The translations under genes were made by a program, and so were the position numbers. The notes under the pieces were generated by a model, which was not told the DNA's origin, did no database searches, and was given only the letters and a program-made list of their open reading frames with translations. From Taeniopygia guttata (lineage: Eukaryota > Chordata > Aves > Passeriformes > Estrildidae), in NCBI RefSeq assembly GCF_048771995.1, contig NC_133028.1:6507501-6571500 (forward strand): a stretch of DNA of 64,000 nt. The letters run 5' to 3'. This document shows positions 48,317-59,247 of the stretch, piece after piece; the first letter of the stretch is position 1; each line of letters starts with the position of its first letter.

Positions 48317-51300
48317 GCCTACAGCACCCGGTATTCCCAGGCGGTCTCCCATCCAAGTACTAACCGGGCCCGACCCTGCTTAGCTTCCGAGATCAGGCGA
48401 GACCGGCCGCTCTCAGGGCGGCAGGCCGTAGGCACCCGGCGGCCCCTCGGCGGCGGCCTTCAACCCACCACACCACGCTCCGGGAAGAAGCTCAGAAGCC
48501 CACAGGGGCTTGACAAGCCCAACAGGGCCACCCCTGCCCACAAGGGGATCTAGAGACAGACCCCAGCCCAGTGCACACACACACAAGGGATAGAAAAAAA
48601 GCAAGGCCTACCTGCCTCTTCCCTCCTGCCCCCCACCTCGACTGCCCAAGGAAAAGCACGCGCCCCCCTCAGGAGGAAAAAGTAGCCTACAGCACCCGGT
48701 ATTCCCAGGCGGTCTCCCATCCAAGTACTAACCGGGCCCGACCCTGCTTAGCTTCCGAGATCAGGCGAGACCGGCCGCTCTCAGGGCGGCAGGCCGTAGG
48801 CACCCGGCGGCCCCTCGGCGGCGGCCTTCAACCCACCACACCACGCTCCGGGAAGAAGCTCAGAAGCCCACAGGGGCTTGACAAGCCCAACAGGGCCACC
48901 CCTGCCCACAAGGGGATCTAGAGACAGACCCCAGCCCAGTGCACACACACACAAGGGATAGAAAAAAAGCAAGGCCTACCTGCCTCTTCCCTCCTGCCCC
49001 CCACCTCGACTGCCCAAGGAAAAGCACGCGCCCCCCTCAGGAGGAAAAAGTAGCCTACAGCACCCGGTATTCCCAGGCGGTCTCCCATCCAAGTACTAAC
49101 CGGGCCCGACCCTGCTTAGCTTCCGAGATCAGGCGAGACCGGCCGCTCTCAGGGCGGCAGGCCGTAGGCACCCGGCGGCCCCTCGGCGGCGGCCTTCAAC
49201 CCACCACACCACGCTCCGGGAAGAAGCTCAGAAGCCCACAGGGGCTTGACAAGCCCAACAGGGCCACCCCTGCCCACAAGGGGATCTAGAGACAGACCCC
49301 AGCCCAGTGCACACACACACAAGGGATAGAAAAAAAGCAAGGCCTACCTGCCTCTTCCCTCCTGCCCCCCACCTCGACTGCCCAAGGAAAAGCACGCGCC
49401 CCCCTCAGGAGGAAAAAGTAGCCTACAGCACCCGGTATTCCCAGGCGGTCTCCCATCCAAGTACTAACCGGGCCCGACCCTGCTTAGCTTCCGAGATCAG
49501 GCGAGACCGGCCGCTCTCAGGGCGGCAGGCCGTAGGCACCCGGCGGCCCCTCGGCGGCGGCCTTCAACCCACCACACCACGCTCCGGGAAGAAGCTCAGA
49601 AGCCCACAGGGGCTTGACAAGCCCAACAGGGCCACCCCTGCCCACAAGGGGATCTAGAGACAGACCCCAGCCCAGTGCACACACACACAAGGGATAGAAA
49701 AAAAGCAAGGCCTACCTGCCTCTTCCCTCCTGCCCCCCACCTCGACTGCCCAAGGAAAAGCACGCGCCCCCCTCAGGAGGAAAAAGTAGCCTACAGCACC
49801 CGGTATTCCCAGGCGGTCTCCCATCCAAGTACTAACCGGGCCCGACCCTGCTTAGCTTCCGAGATCAGGCGAGACCGGCCGCTCTCAGGGCGGCAGGCCG
49901 TAGGCACCCGGCGGCCCCTCGGCGGCGGCCTTCAACCCACCACACCACGCTCCGGGAAGAAGCTCAGAAGCCCACAGGGGCTTGACAAGCCCAACAGGGC
50001 CACCCCTGCCCACAAGGGGATCTAGAGACAGACCCCAGCCCAGTGCACACACACACAAGGGATAGAAAAAAAGCAAGGCCTACCTGCCTCTTCCCTCCTG
50101 CCCCCCACCTCGACTGCCCAAGGAAAAGCACGCGCCCCCCTCAGGAGGAAAAAGTAGCCTACAGCACCCGGTATTCCCAGGCGGTCTCCCATCCAAGTAC
50201 TAACCGGGCCCGACCCTGCTTAGCTTCCGAGATCAGGCGAGACCGGCCGCTCTCAGGGCGGCAGGCCGTAGGCACCCGGCGGCCCCTCGGCGGCGGCCTT
50301 CAACCCACCACACCACGCTCCGGGAAGAAGCTCAGAAGCCCACAGGGGCTTGACAAGCCCAACAGGGCCACCCCTGCCCACAAGGGGATCTAGAGACAGA
50401 CCCCAGCCCAGTGCACACACACACAAGGGATAGAAAAAAAGCAAGGCCTACCTGCCTCTTCCCTCCTGCCCCCCACCTCGACTGCCCAAGGAAAAGCACG
50501 CGCCCCCCTCAGGAGGAAAAAGTAGCCTACAGCACCCGGTATTCCCAGGCGGTCTCCCATCCAAGTACTAACCGGGCCCGACCCTGCTTAGCTTCCGAGA
50601 TCAGGCGAGACCGGCCGCTCTCAGGGCGGCAGGCCGTAGGCACCCGGCGGCCCCTCGGCGGCGGCCTTCAACCCACCACACCACGCTCCGGGAAGAAGCT
50701 CAGAAGCCCACAGGGGCTTGACAAGCCCAACAGGGCCACCCCTGCCCACAAGGGGATCTAGAGACAGACCCCAGCCCAGTGCACACACACACAAGGGATA
50801 GAAAAAAAGCAAGGCCTACCTGCCTCTTCCCTCCTGCCCCCCACCTCGACTGCCCAAGGAAAAGCACGCGCCCCCCTCAGGAGGAAAAAGTAGCCTACAG
50901 CACCCGGTATTCCCAGGCGGTCTCCCATCCAAGTACTAACCGGGCCCGACCCTGCTTAGCTTCCGAGATCAGGCGAGACCGGCCGCTCTCAGGGCGGCAG
51001 GCCGTAGGCACCCGGTGGCCCCTCGGCGGCGGCCTTCAACCCACCACACCACGCTCCGGGAAGAAGCTCAGAAGCCCACAGGGGCTTGACAAGCCCAACA
51101 GGGCCACCCCTGCCCACAAGGGGATCTAGAGACAGACCCCAGCCCAGTGCACACACACACAAGGGATAGAAAAAAAGCAAGGCCTACCTGCCTCTTCCCT
51201 CCTGCCCCCCACCTCGACTGCCCAAGGAAAAGCACGCGCCCCCCTCAGGAGGAAAAAGTAGCCTACAGCACCCGGTATTCCCAGGCGGTCTCCCATCCAA

Positions 51301-51745
51301 GTACTAACCGGGCCCGACCCTGCTTAGCTTCCGAGATCAGGCGAGACCGGCCGCTCTCAGGGCGGCAGGCCGTAGGCACCCGGCGGCCCCTCGGCGGCGG
51401 CCTTCAACCCACCACACCACGCTCCGGGAAGAAGCTCAGAAGCCCACAGGGGCTTGACAAGCCCAACAGGGCCACCCCTGCCCACAAGGGGATCTAGAGA
51501 CAGACCCCAGCCCAGTGCACACACACACAAGGGATAGAAAAAAAGCAAGGCCTACCTGCCTCTTCCCTCCTGCCCCCCACCTCGACTGCCCAAGGAAAAG
51601 CACGCGCCCCCCTCAGGAGGAAAAAGTAGCCTACAGCACCCGGTATTCCCAGGCGGTCTCCCATCCAAGTACTAACCGGGCCCGACCCTGCTTAGCTTCC
51701 GAGATCAGGCGAGACCGGCCGCTCTCAGGGCGGCAGGCCGTAGGC
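48317..51745 (-). rRNA. 5S rRNA genes, copies 112-121 (10 genes, exact 368-bp period)
   Basis: Starts are 48317+368(n-112). Genes look like copy 1. Copy 119 has the -7 variant (51016) and copy 121 the -4 variant (51749), each exactly 13 units after its counterpart in copies 106 and 108. Confidence 0.95.
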
Positions 51746-51996
51746 ACCTGGCGGCCCCTCGGCGGCGGCCTTCAACCCACCACACCACGCTCCGGGAAGA
51801 AGCTCAGAAGCCCACAGGGGCTTGACAAGCCCAACAGGGCCACCCCTGCCCACAAGGGGATCTAGAGACAGACCCCAGCCCAGTGCACACACACACAAGG
51901 GATAGAAAAAAAGCAAGGCCTACCTGCCTCTTCCCTCCTGCCCCCCACCTCGACTGCCCAAGGAAAAGCACGCGCCCCCCTCAGGAGGAAAAAGTA

Positions 51997-52113
51997 GCCT
52001 ACAGCACCCGGTATTCCCAGACGGTCTCCCATCCAAGTACTAACCGGGCCCGACCCTGCTTAGCTTCCGAGATCAGGCGAGACCGGCCGCTCTCAGGGCG
52101 GCAGGCCGTAGGC
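51997..52113 (-). rRNA. 5S rRNA gene, copy 122, with C94U in box C
   Basis: A at 52021 (plus strand), 4,784 bp after the same change in copy 109. Confidence 0.93.
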
Positions 52114-52364
52114 ACCCGGCGGCCCCTCGGCGGCGGCCTTCAACCCACCACACCACGCTCCGGGAAGAAGCTCAGAAGCCCACAGGGGCTTGACAAGCCC
52201 AACAGGGCCACCCCTGCCCACAAGGGGATCTAGAGACAGACCCCAGCCCAGTGCACACACACACAAGGGATAGAAAAAAAGCAAGGCCTACCTGCCTCTT
52301 CCCTCCTGCCCCCCACCTCGACTGCCCAAGGAAAAGCACGCGCCCCCCTCAGGAGGAAAAAGTA

Positions 52365-52481
52365 GCCTACAGCACCCGGTATTCCCAGGCGGTCTCCCAT
52401 CCAAGTACTAACCGGGCCCGACCCTGCTTAGCTTCCGAGATCAGGCGAGACCGGCCGCTCTCAGGGCGGCAGGCCGTAGGC
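52365..52481 (-). rRNA. 5S rRNA gene, copy 123 (consensus)
   Basis: No difference from copy 1 noticed. Confidence 0.94.
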
Positions 52482-52732
52482 ACCCGGCGGCCCCTCGGCG
52501 GCGGCCTTCAACCCACCACACCACGCTCCGGGAAGAAGCTCAGAAGCCCACAGGGGCTTGACAAGCCCAACAGGGCCACCCCTGCCCACAAGGGGATCTA
52601 GAGACAGACCCCAGCCCAGTGCACACACACACAAGGGATAGAAAAAAAGCAAGGCCTACCTGCCTCTTCCCTCCTGCCCCCCACCTCGACTGCCCAAGGA
52701 AAAGCACGCGCCCCCCTCAGGAGGAAAAAGTA

Positions 52733-52849
52733 GCCTACAGCACCCGGTATTCCCAGGCGGTCTCCCATCCAAGTACTAACCGGGCCCGACCCTGCTTAGC
52801 TTCCGAGATCGGGCGAGACCGGCCGCTCTCAGGGCGGCAGGCCGTAGGC
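52733..52849 (-). rRNA. 5S rRNA gene, copy 124, with U40C in loop C
   Basis: G at 52811 (plus strand), 4,784 bp after the same change in copy 111. Confidence 0.93.
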
Positions 52850-53100
52850 ACCCGGCGGCCCCTCGGCGGCGGCCTTCAACCCACCACACCACGCTCCGGG
52901 AAGAAGCTCAGAAGCCCACAGGGGCTTGACAAGCCCAACAGGGCCACCCCTGCCCACAAGGGGATCTAGAGACAGACCCCAGCCCAGTGCACACACACAC
53001 AAGGGATAGAAAAAAAGCAAGGCCTACCTGCCTCTTCCCTCCTGCCCCCCACCTCGACTGCCCAAGGAAAAGCACGCGCCCCCCTCAGGAGGAAAAAGTA

Positions 53101-56100
53101 GCCTACAGCACCCGGTATTCCCAGGCGGTCTCCCATCCAAGTACTAACCGGGCCCGACCCTGCTTAGCTTCCGAGATCAGGCGAGACCGGCCGCTCTCAG
53201 GGCGGCAGGCCGTAGGCACCCGGCGGCCCCTCGGCGGCGGCCTTCAACCCACCACACCACGCTCCGGGAAGAAGCTCAGAAGCCCACAGGGGCTTGACAA
53301 GCCCAACAGGGCCACCCCTGCCCACAAGGGGATCTAGAGACAGACCCCAGCCCAGTGCACACACACACAAGGGATAGAAAAAAAGCAAGGCCTACCTGCC
53401 TCTTCCCTCCTGCCCCCCACCTCGACTGCCCAAGGAAAAGCACGCGCCCCCCTCAGGAGGAAAAAGTAGCCTACAGCACCCGGTATTCCCAGGCGGTCTC
53501 CCATCCAAGTACTAACCGGGCCCGACCCTGCTTAGCTTCCGAGATCAGGCGAGACCGGCCGCTCTCAGGGCGGCAGGCCGTAGGCACCCGGCGGCCCCTC
53601 GGCGGCGGCCTTCAACCCACCACACCACGCTCCGGGAAGAAGCTCAGAAGCCCACAGGGGCTTGACAAGCCCAACAGGGCCACCCCTGCCCACAAGGGGA
53701 TCTAGAGACAGACCCCAGCCCAGTGCACACACACACAAGGGATAGAAAAAAAGCAAGGCCTACCTGCCTCTTCCCTCCTGCCCCCCACCTCGACTGCCCA
53801 AGGAAAAGCACGCGCCCCCCTCAGGAGGAAAAAGTAGCCTACAGCACCCGGTATTCCCAGGCGGTCTCCCATCCAAGTACTAACCGGGCCCGACCCTGCT
53901 TAGCTTCCGAGATCAGGCGAGACCGGCCGCTCTCAGGGCGGCAGGCCGTAGGCACCCGGCGGCCCCTCGGCGGCGGCCTTCAACCCACCACACCACGCTC
54001 CGGGAAGAAGCTCAGAAGCCCACAGGGGCTTGACAAGCCCAACAGGGCCACCCCTGCCCACAAGGGGATCTAGAGACAGACCCCAGCCCAGTGCACACAC
54101 ACACAAGGGATAGAAAAAAAGCAAGGCCTACCTGCCTCTTCCCTCCTGCCCCCCACCTCGACTGCCCAAGGAAAAGCACGCGCCCCCCTCAGGAGGAAAA
54201 AGTAGCCTACAGCACCCGGTATTCCCAGGCGGTCTCCCATCCAAGTACTAACCGGGCCCGACCCTGCTTAGCTTCCGAGATCAGGCGAGACCGGCCGCTC
54301 TCAGGGCGGCAGGCCGTAGGCACCCGGCGGCCCCTCGGCGGCGGCCTTCAACCCACCACACCACGCTCCGGGAAGAAGCTCAGAAGCCCACAGGGGCTTG
54401 ACAAGCCCAACAGGGCCACCCCTGCCCACAAGGGGATCTAGAGACAGACCCCAGCCCAGTGCACACACACACAAGGGATAGAAAAAAAGCAAGGCCTACC
54501 TGCCTCTTCCCTCCTGCCCCCCACCTCGACTGCCCAAGGAAAAGCACGCGCCCCCCTCAGGAGGAAAAAGTAGCCTACAGCACCCGGTATTCCCAGGCGG
54601 TCTCCCATCCAAGTACTAACCGGGCCCGACCCTGCTTAGCTTCCGAGATCAGGCGAGACCGGCCGCTCTCAGGGCGGCAGGCCGTAGGCACCCGGCGGCC
54701 CCTCGGCGGCGGCCTTCAACCCACCACACCACGCTCCGGGAAGAAGCTCAGAAGCCCACAGGGGCTTGACAAGCCCAACAGGGCCACCCCTGCCCACAAG
54801 GGGATCTAGAGACAGACCCCAGCCCAGTGCACACACACACAAGGGATAGAAAAAAAGCAAGGCCTACCTGCCTCTTCCCTCCTGCCCCCCACCTCGACTG
54901 CCCAAGGAAAAGCACGCGCCCCCCTCAGGAGGAAAAAGTAGCCTACAGCACCCGGTATTCCCAGGCGGTCTCCCATCCAAGTACTAACCGGGCCCGACCC
55001 TGCTTAGCTTCCGAGATCAGGCGAGACCGGCCGCTCTCAGGGCGGCAGGCCGTAGGCACCCGGCGGCCCCTCGGCGGCGGCCTTCAACCCACCACACCAC
55101 GCTCCGGGAAGAAGCTCAGAAGCCCACAGGGGCTTGACAAGCCCAACAGGGCCACCCCTGCCCACAAGGGGATCTAGAGACAGACCCCAGCCCAGTGCAC
55201 ACACACACAAGGGATAGAAAAAAAGCAAGGCCTACCTGCCTCTTCCCTCCTGCCCCCCACCTCGACTGCCCAAGGAAAAGCACGCGCCCCCCTCAGGAGG
55301 AAAAAGTAGCCTACAGCACCCGGTATTCCCAGGCGGTCTCCCATCCAAGTACTAACCGGGCCCGACCCTGCTTAGCTTCCGAGATCAGGCGAGACCGGCC
55401 GCTCTCAGGGCGGCAGGCCGTAGGCACCCGGCGGCCCCTCGGCGGCGGCCTTCAACCCACCACACCACGCTCCGGGAAGAAGCTCAGAAGCCCACAGGGG
55501 CTTGACAAGCCCAACAGGGCCACCCCTGCCCACAAGGGGATCTAGAGACAGACCCCAGCCCAGTGCACACACACACAAGGGATAGAAAAAATGCAAGGCC
55601 TACCTGCCTCTTCCCTCCTGCCCCCCACCTCGACTGCCCAAGGAAAAGCACGCGCCCCCCTCAGGAGGAAAAAGTAGCCTACAGCACCCGGTATTCCCAG
55701 GCGGTCTCCCATCCAAGTACTAACCGGGCCCGACCCTGCTTAGCTTCCGAGATCAGGCGAGACCGGCCGCTCTCAGGGCGGCAGGCCGTAGGCACCCGGC
55801 GGCCCCTCGGCGGCGGCCTTCAACCCACCACACCACGCTCCGGGAAGAAGCTCAGAAGCCCACAGGGGCTTGACAAGCCCAACAGGGCCACCCCTGCCCA
55901 CAAGGGGATCTAGAGACAGACCCCAGCCCAGTGCACACACACACAAGGGATAGAAAAAAAGCAAGGCCTACCTGCCTCTTCCCTCCTGCCCCCCACCTCG
56001 ACTGCCCAAGGAAAAGCACGCGCCCCCCTCAGGAGGAAAAAGTAGCCTACAGCACCCGGTATTCCCAGGCGGTCTCCCATCCAAGTACTAACCGGGCCCG

Positions 56101-56161
56101 ACCCTGCTTAGCTTCCGAGATCAGGCGAGACCGGCCGCTCTCAGGGCGGCAGGCCGTAGGC
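53101..56161 (-). rRNA. 5S rRNA genes, copies 125-133 (9 genes, exact 368-bp period)
   Basis: Starts are 53101+368(n-125); the last gene is 56045-56161. All look like copy 1. One spacer change, A to T at 55592, lies between copies 131 and 132. Copy 133 keeps only 60 bp of normal upstream spacer (56162-56221) before unique DNA begins, so it is the one copy with a foreign 5' neighbourhood. Confidence 0.95.
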
Positions 56162-56219
56162 ACCCGGCGGCCCCTCGGCGGCGGCCTTCAACCCACCACA
56201 CCACGCTCCGGGAAGAAGC

Positions 56220-56246
56220 TCTCTAGAAAATCTCTAGAAGGAGCTT
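56220..56246. repeat. Short direct and inverted repeats at the right array junction
   Basis: TCTCTAGAA occurs at 56220-56228 and again at 56231-56239, and AAGCTC (56216-56221) is answered by GAGCTT (56241-56246). The first bases belong to the array and the rest to the flank. TCTCTAGA is also the reverse complement of TCTAGAGA in the spacer. This may be a trace of the event that ended the array. Confidence 0.5.
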
Positions 56247-57561
56247 AATTTTCAAGAGTGAAAAAATACTCTCTTGAGCCACCCACAGTGTTTGGTACAA
56301 GTCCTGAAGGCTCTAGTTTTCACTCAGCACAAAGGTAGGGAAAGGATGTGGATTAGGACATCTTTTCACTTGGGAACATGCCAAGAAAAGCATGGAAACT
56401 TATTGTAGTTACCTCATAACTGAAGTCCTGGAAAATTAAAAAAAAAAAAAAGAAAAGAAAAAAAGAGCATACATAAAATTCAGATAAAAAGAAGTATTTT
56501 TTATTTTCCTATAGATTTTTATATTGAGTTACTAATGTCTGACCCTATTCAGTTCATTTGGGTGTTTTCAATAGCTGTTGTCTACATCCTACATTGATGT
56601 AATATTTCAGAGCATGAAAAGGTTATTGTGGTGACAATGAACCTTCCTTCTTTTCCAGCATCCTTTTGCTGACCTCTCTTCAGTGATGCCCATGTATGTT
56701 TGTTATTTAAGTATGTCAGCATTACTAAAGCACAAGAAGGGATGAGATCTGTATAGCTTAGGAAATGCTGCTCATATGCAGTTGTCAAAAGAACTGTTTG
56801 CTATGGGTTTGTTTTTTTATATACAGGTATAACATATTTTGGAAAAATTAATGTATTTAAGTTAGAAATATCAGGTTACAGAGCACCTCTCATATGTCCA
56901 TGACATTCCTCTGTAAAGTGTAAGAGTGATAGAATTAATTTATTCAAAGGAATTACTGAAACTCTCAGTTTTATTTGTTCTTCAAATTTTAATCTCCTTT
57001 CACCTTATTGCATGAGAGTTTATTTAATTTTGCTTTACTGATATACTTATTAACATTGAAATGGTGCATTTCTTCTTCCATTTTATCATAGTATGGAAAA
57101 TTCATTAAAGTGTGAGAGCAGTGCAATGGATGGAAAATTATTTCTTTCTCTCATAAACTTGGCCAAGAAATGGAGAATGCTTACTCAAATAATCCCAGAA
57201 TACAGCAATATTTTCAGCCTGGACAGGTGCTAAGTATTTTGTTTTGTTAAGCTGGCTAACCTTCCATAAATCAAATATATCTCTTCCAAGGTTAGTTTTA
57301 ACAGTTTCTGTCCAGGTTTTCAGTGATCTATTCCAAAACAATCCTACCATTCTTTTCAGATGACCAAATCTGCTTACTAATACTAAATTTTCAAGTAAGG
57401 ACAGCAATATTGTCTACTTTTTCAGAGTGAAAATCCATTATTTTTACACTTAGATTGTTTTGTTTCTAAGAATCACAGGGTGAGCCTACATCAACATTTT
57501 AGCTCGGTTGTCATCTTTTGAAGCAAATTCCCTGATTATTCCCATTTAATAATGTTTTTGG

Positions 57562-57587
57562 TTTTTTTTTTTTTTTTTTTTTTTTTT
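57562..57587. repeat. Poly-T tract (26 T)
   Basis: An uninterrupted run of 26 T. It could be the reverse complement of a retrocopy's A-tail, but I find no recognisable retroelement body or target-site duplication beside it. Confidence 0.8.
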
Positions 57588-58147
57588 GTATTTACTGACT
57601 GGTCTTGGATCCCCACACAAACTAGATTTTGTTTGGCAAGCATGAGTAGAACTGGATCAGCAATAAAGACTCCTGATGTGTGACAGCCAAATCCTTCTTA
57701 CAAACAGTTTCACTTTATTCATTTGCTTATATTGGTCTGTGCTACTTGCACACGTGGACACTGTTTTTAACCGGACTTTGATTTCATAGACCCTCACAAA
57801 ATGCAGACTCAAATTCAAATATGATTTAGGCACTTAAAATGTCATTAAAATGTATATAGGACTTAGAGATATGATCATCTTTGGGACTTATGAAAATTTC
57901 ATTAATTGGTTATCTGCATCTTTAAATGCCTAAGTATCTTCAAAATTCAGAACCTTCTATTTCGATGATGCACTTCCACTTTCTAAAAATAAGGATAAAT
58001 AATAATACCCAGTTTGACAGGATCTGATGAGGATAAATACATCAAAAAATTGTGAGCAGCACCAATTATGGAATGAGAGGGTTGAATCATAGATTGCTTT
58101 CATACCAGAGATCAAGGTTAAACAAAGGCTAAAGCTCTGCATACATG

Positions 58148-58202
58148 ATTTGCAAATGCAGTTATGCTAATTGCATGATGATCTTAATTAGATGATCAGC
58201 TG
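58148..58202. promoter_or_regulatory. Possible conserved enhancer-like patch (POU and homeodomain sites)
   Basis: Within 55 bp there are a palindromic octamer-like ATTTGCAAAT (58148-58157), ATGCTAATTGCAT (58164-58176), TTAATTA (58184-58190) and the E-box CAGCTG (58197-58202). Such packing is typical of deeply conserved developmental enhancers in vertebrate gene deserts. AT-rich sequence also produces these motifs by chance, and I cannot test conservation here. Confidence 0.3.
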
Positions 58203-58528
58203 CATATCTGACTTTTGATAATAACTCCTAATGTGACTTGCTAATCAATGTCAGGTATGGGAATAGAATGTAAAATTTCTGACTTGTGAATCCGTGCACT
58301 AATTGCTAAACCAGACTGCCTCCCCAATGTCATCCTTCATTGCAAAATATTCTATCTCCTCCTTGTACTCATATCATGTATTATTTCAACAGCATTTTGT
58401 AGATCTTCAGACTGTTAGGACCAGAAGAATCCACTATAATCATATTTTCTAGCTTCTAAATAATAAGGACCTAAAACTTGCCATTTCATAGTGGGGAAAT
58501 TATTATTTTTTCTTACCATAAAGTAACA

Positions 58529-58533
58529 TTTTC

Positions 58534-58564
<31 letters not shown>
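58529..58564. repeat. T-rich tract
   Basis: About 36 bp of T broken only by two C. Simple low-complexity sequence. Confidence 0.8.
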
Positions 58565-58565
<1 letters not shown>

Positions 58566-59213
58566 CTGGGCTGTGGAACATTCTTTTCAAAGACACATAA
58601 TTTTTGACTTCAAGATTCCAAATGATTATGAGTTTGTCACTTCCCATGAGAAGAAATGTCAGTCATTAATTGCCCTCCATCTAGCAAGATGCTCAAAAAT
58701 AAGGTCAGATTCATTATGTTTTCCAAAGTTGCATTTAATTGGCAGTTTATATGTTTCAGACTTCTGCTTTCACCCTCAGTAATATCTTGTTATGCCTTTA
58801 ACTGCTAGATTAAACATTCCTGCATCTCAGATCACAGATTGCTGTATAAAGCAGACTATGAAAGAAAAGTAGTCACTTTAATCACATTGCTTAAGTCACT
58901 GTGGGAAGTAATTCCAATAGCTAAGAAAATAATATAATTACTTTTGTTTCAATTGTTTTGTTTTTCCTCTTTAATTTACCAATATAGCAGACAATCCTAA
59001 AAAGCAGCTATTACAAAAATGCATTTTAAAGTGAAAGATTTGCCTGGATTGATTTTCATTTCCAATGAACAATCCTTGTATTCTAGACCTGAAGAACAGG
59101 CAAGGAAAGGAAAGAAGCCATTTTTCCTTTTTGAAACTAAAGGGTGTAATTTTCAGCTGTTTATTTGGGTTTTGTCAACACATCAGAAAACCATCTTAAC
59201 AACTGTGATTCCC

Positions 59214-59247
59214 ATTAATTAGCTCACTGGAATAAATACAGCTGTCA
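59214..59247. promoter_or_regulatory. Possible homeodomain and TALE-type binding cluster
   Basis: ATTAATTAGC (59214-59223) is followed by CAGCTGTCA (59239-59247), which contains an E-box overlapping a MEIS/TGIF-type TGACAG on the opposite strand. It is enhancer-like in character, but judged by eye only. Confidence 0.25.

Larger units (their letters stand above)
46109..52849 (-). repeat. Higher-order duplication inside the array (13-unit, 4,784-bp offset)
   Basis: Four rare variants occur in the same order and spacing twice: -7 (46232, 51016), -4 (46965, 51749), C94U (47237, 52021) and U40C (48027, 52811). Every pair is exactly 4,784 bp apart, which is 13 x 368. This shows a duplication of a block of units, with a marked core of copies 106-111 repeated as 119-124. 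The outer limits cannot be placed because the remaining units are alike. Confidence 0.9.
7184..56221 (-). repeat. 5S rDNA tandem array: 133 full genes, 368-bp unit
   Basis: About 49.0 kb of head-to-tail repeats, all with the gene on the minus strand. The consensus unit is 368 bp, a 117-bp 5S gene followed by a 251-bp spacer, and is clearly GC-rich (roughly 65% by eye) against AT-rich flanks. Counting gene starts from 7477 to 56045 and summing the indels I could see (net -8 bp) gives exactly 133 full genes. The left edge cuts into a gene (42 bp left, 7184-7225). The right edge lies in the spacer, 60 bp upstream of the last gene. Most units are identical as far as I could tell; I noticed about 26 substitution sites and 16 indel events in the whole array. 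Such uniformity is the known result of concerted evolution by unequal crossing over and gene conversion. The array contains no second RNA gene and no inserted mobile element. Confidence 0.98.

Noticed and set aside
7184-56221. CRISPR-like or satellite interpretation of the regular 368-bp period
   Set aside because: The unit is far too long and has no unique spacers for CRISPR, and each unit holds a full 5S gene with internal promoter and terminator, so rDNA explains it.
7184-56221. 5S-derived SINE (SINE3 or AmnSINE type)
   Set aside because: Copies are head-to-tail, with no tRNA-like part, no retroposon tail and no target-site duplications.
7184-56221. Linked second RNA gene in the spacer (U1, U2, tRNA, SL RNA or histone linkage seen in some animals)
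   Set aside because: The 251-bp spacer shows only simple repeats, hairpins and C-rich blocks, with no A/B box pair or snRNA motif.
7184-56221. The array inserted as one mobile unit
   Set aside because: The two flanks show no target-site duplication or shared terminal sequence, and the edges stop at different points of the unit.
7363-56248. A 116-codon plus-strand open frame and a 63-codon minus-strand frame repeated in nearly every unit (137-, 102- and 82-codon versions in some)
   Set aside because: They run across the 5S gene and its spacer, recur only because the units are identical, change length with single-base spacer indels, and have no protein-like domain. They are by-products of a GC-rich repeat.
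57138-57407. An 89-codon minus-strand frame with a fairly protein-like composition
   Set aside because: No domain, splice context or family recognised; short enough to be chance in this window.
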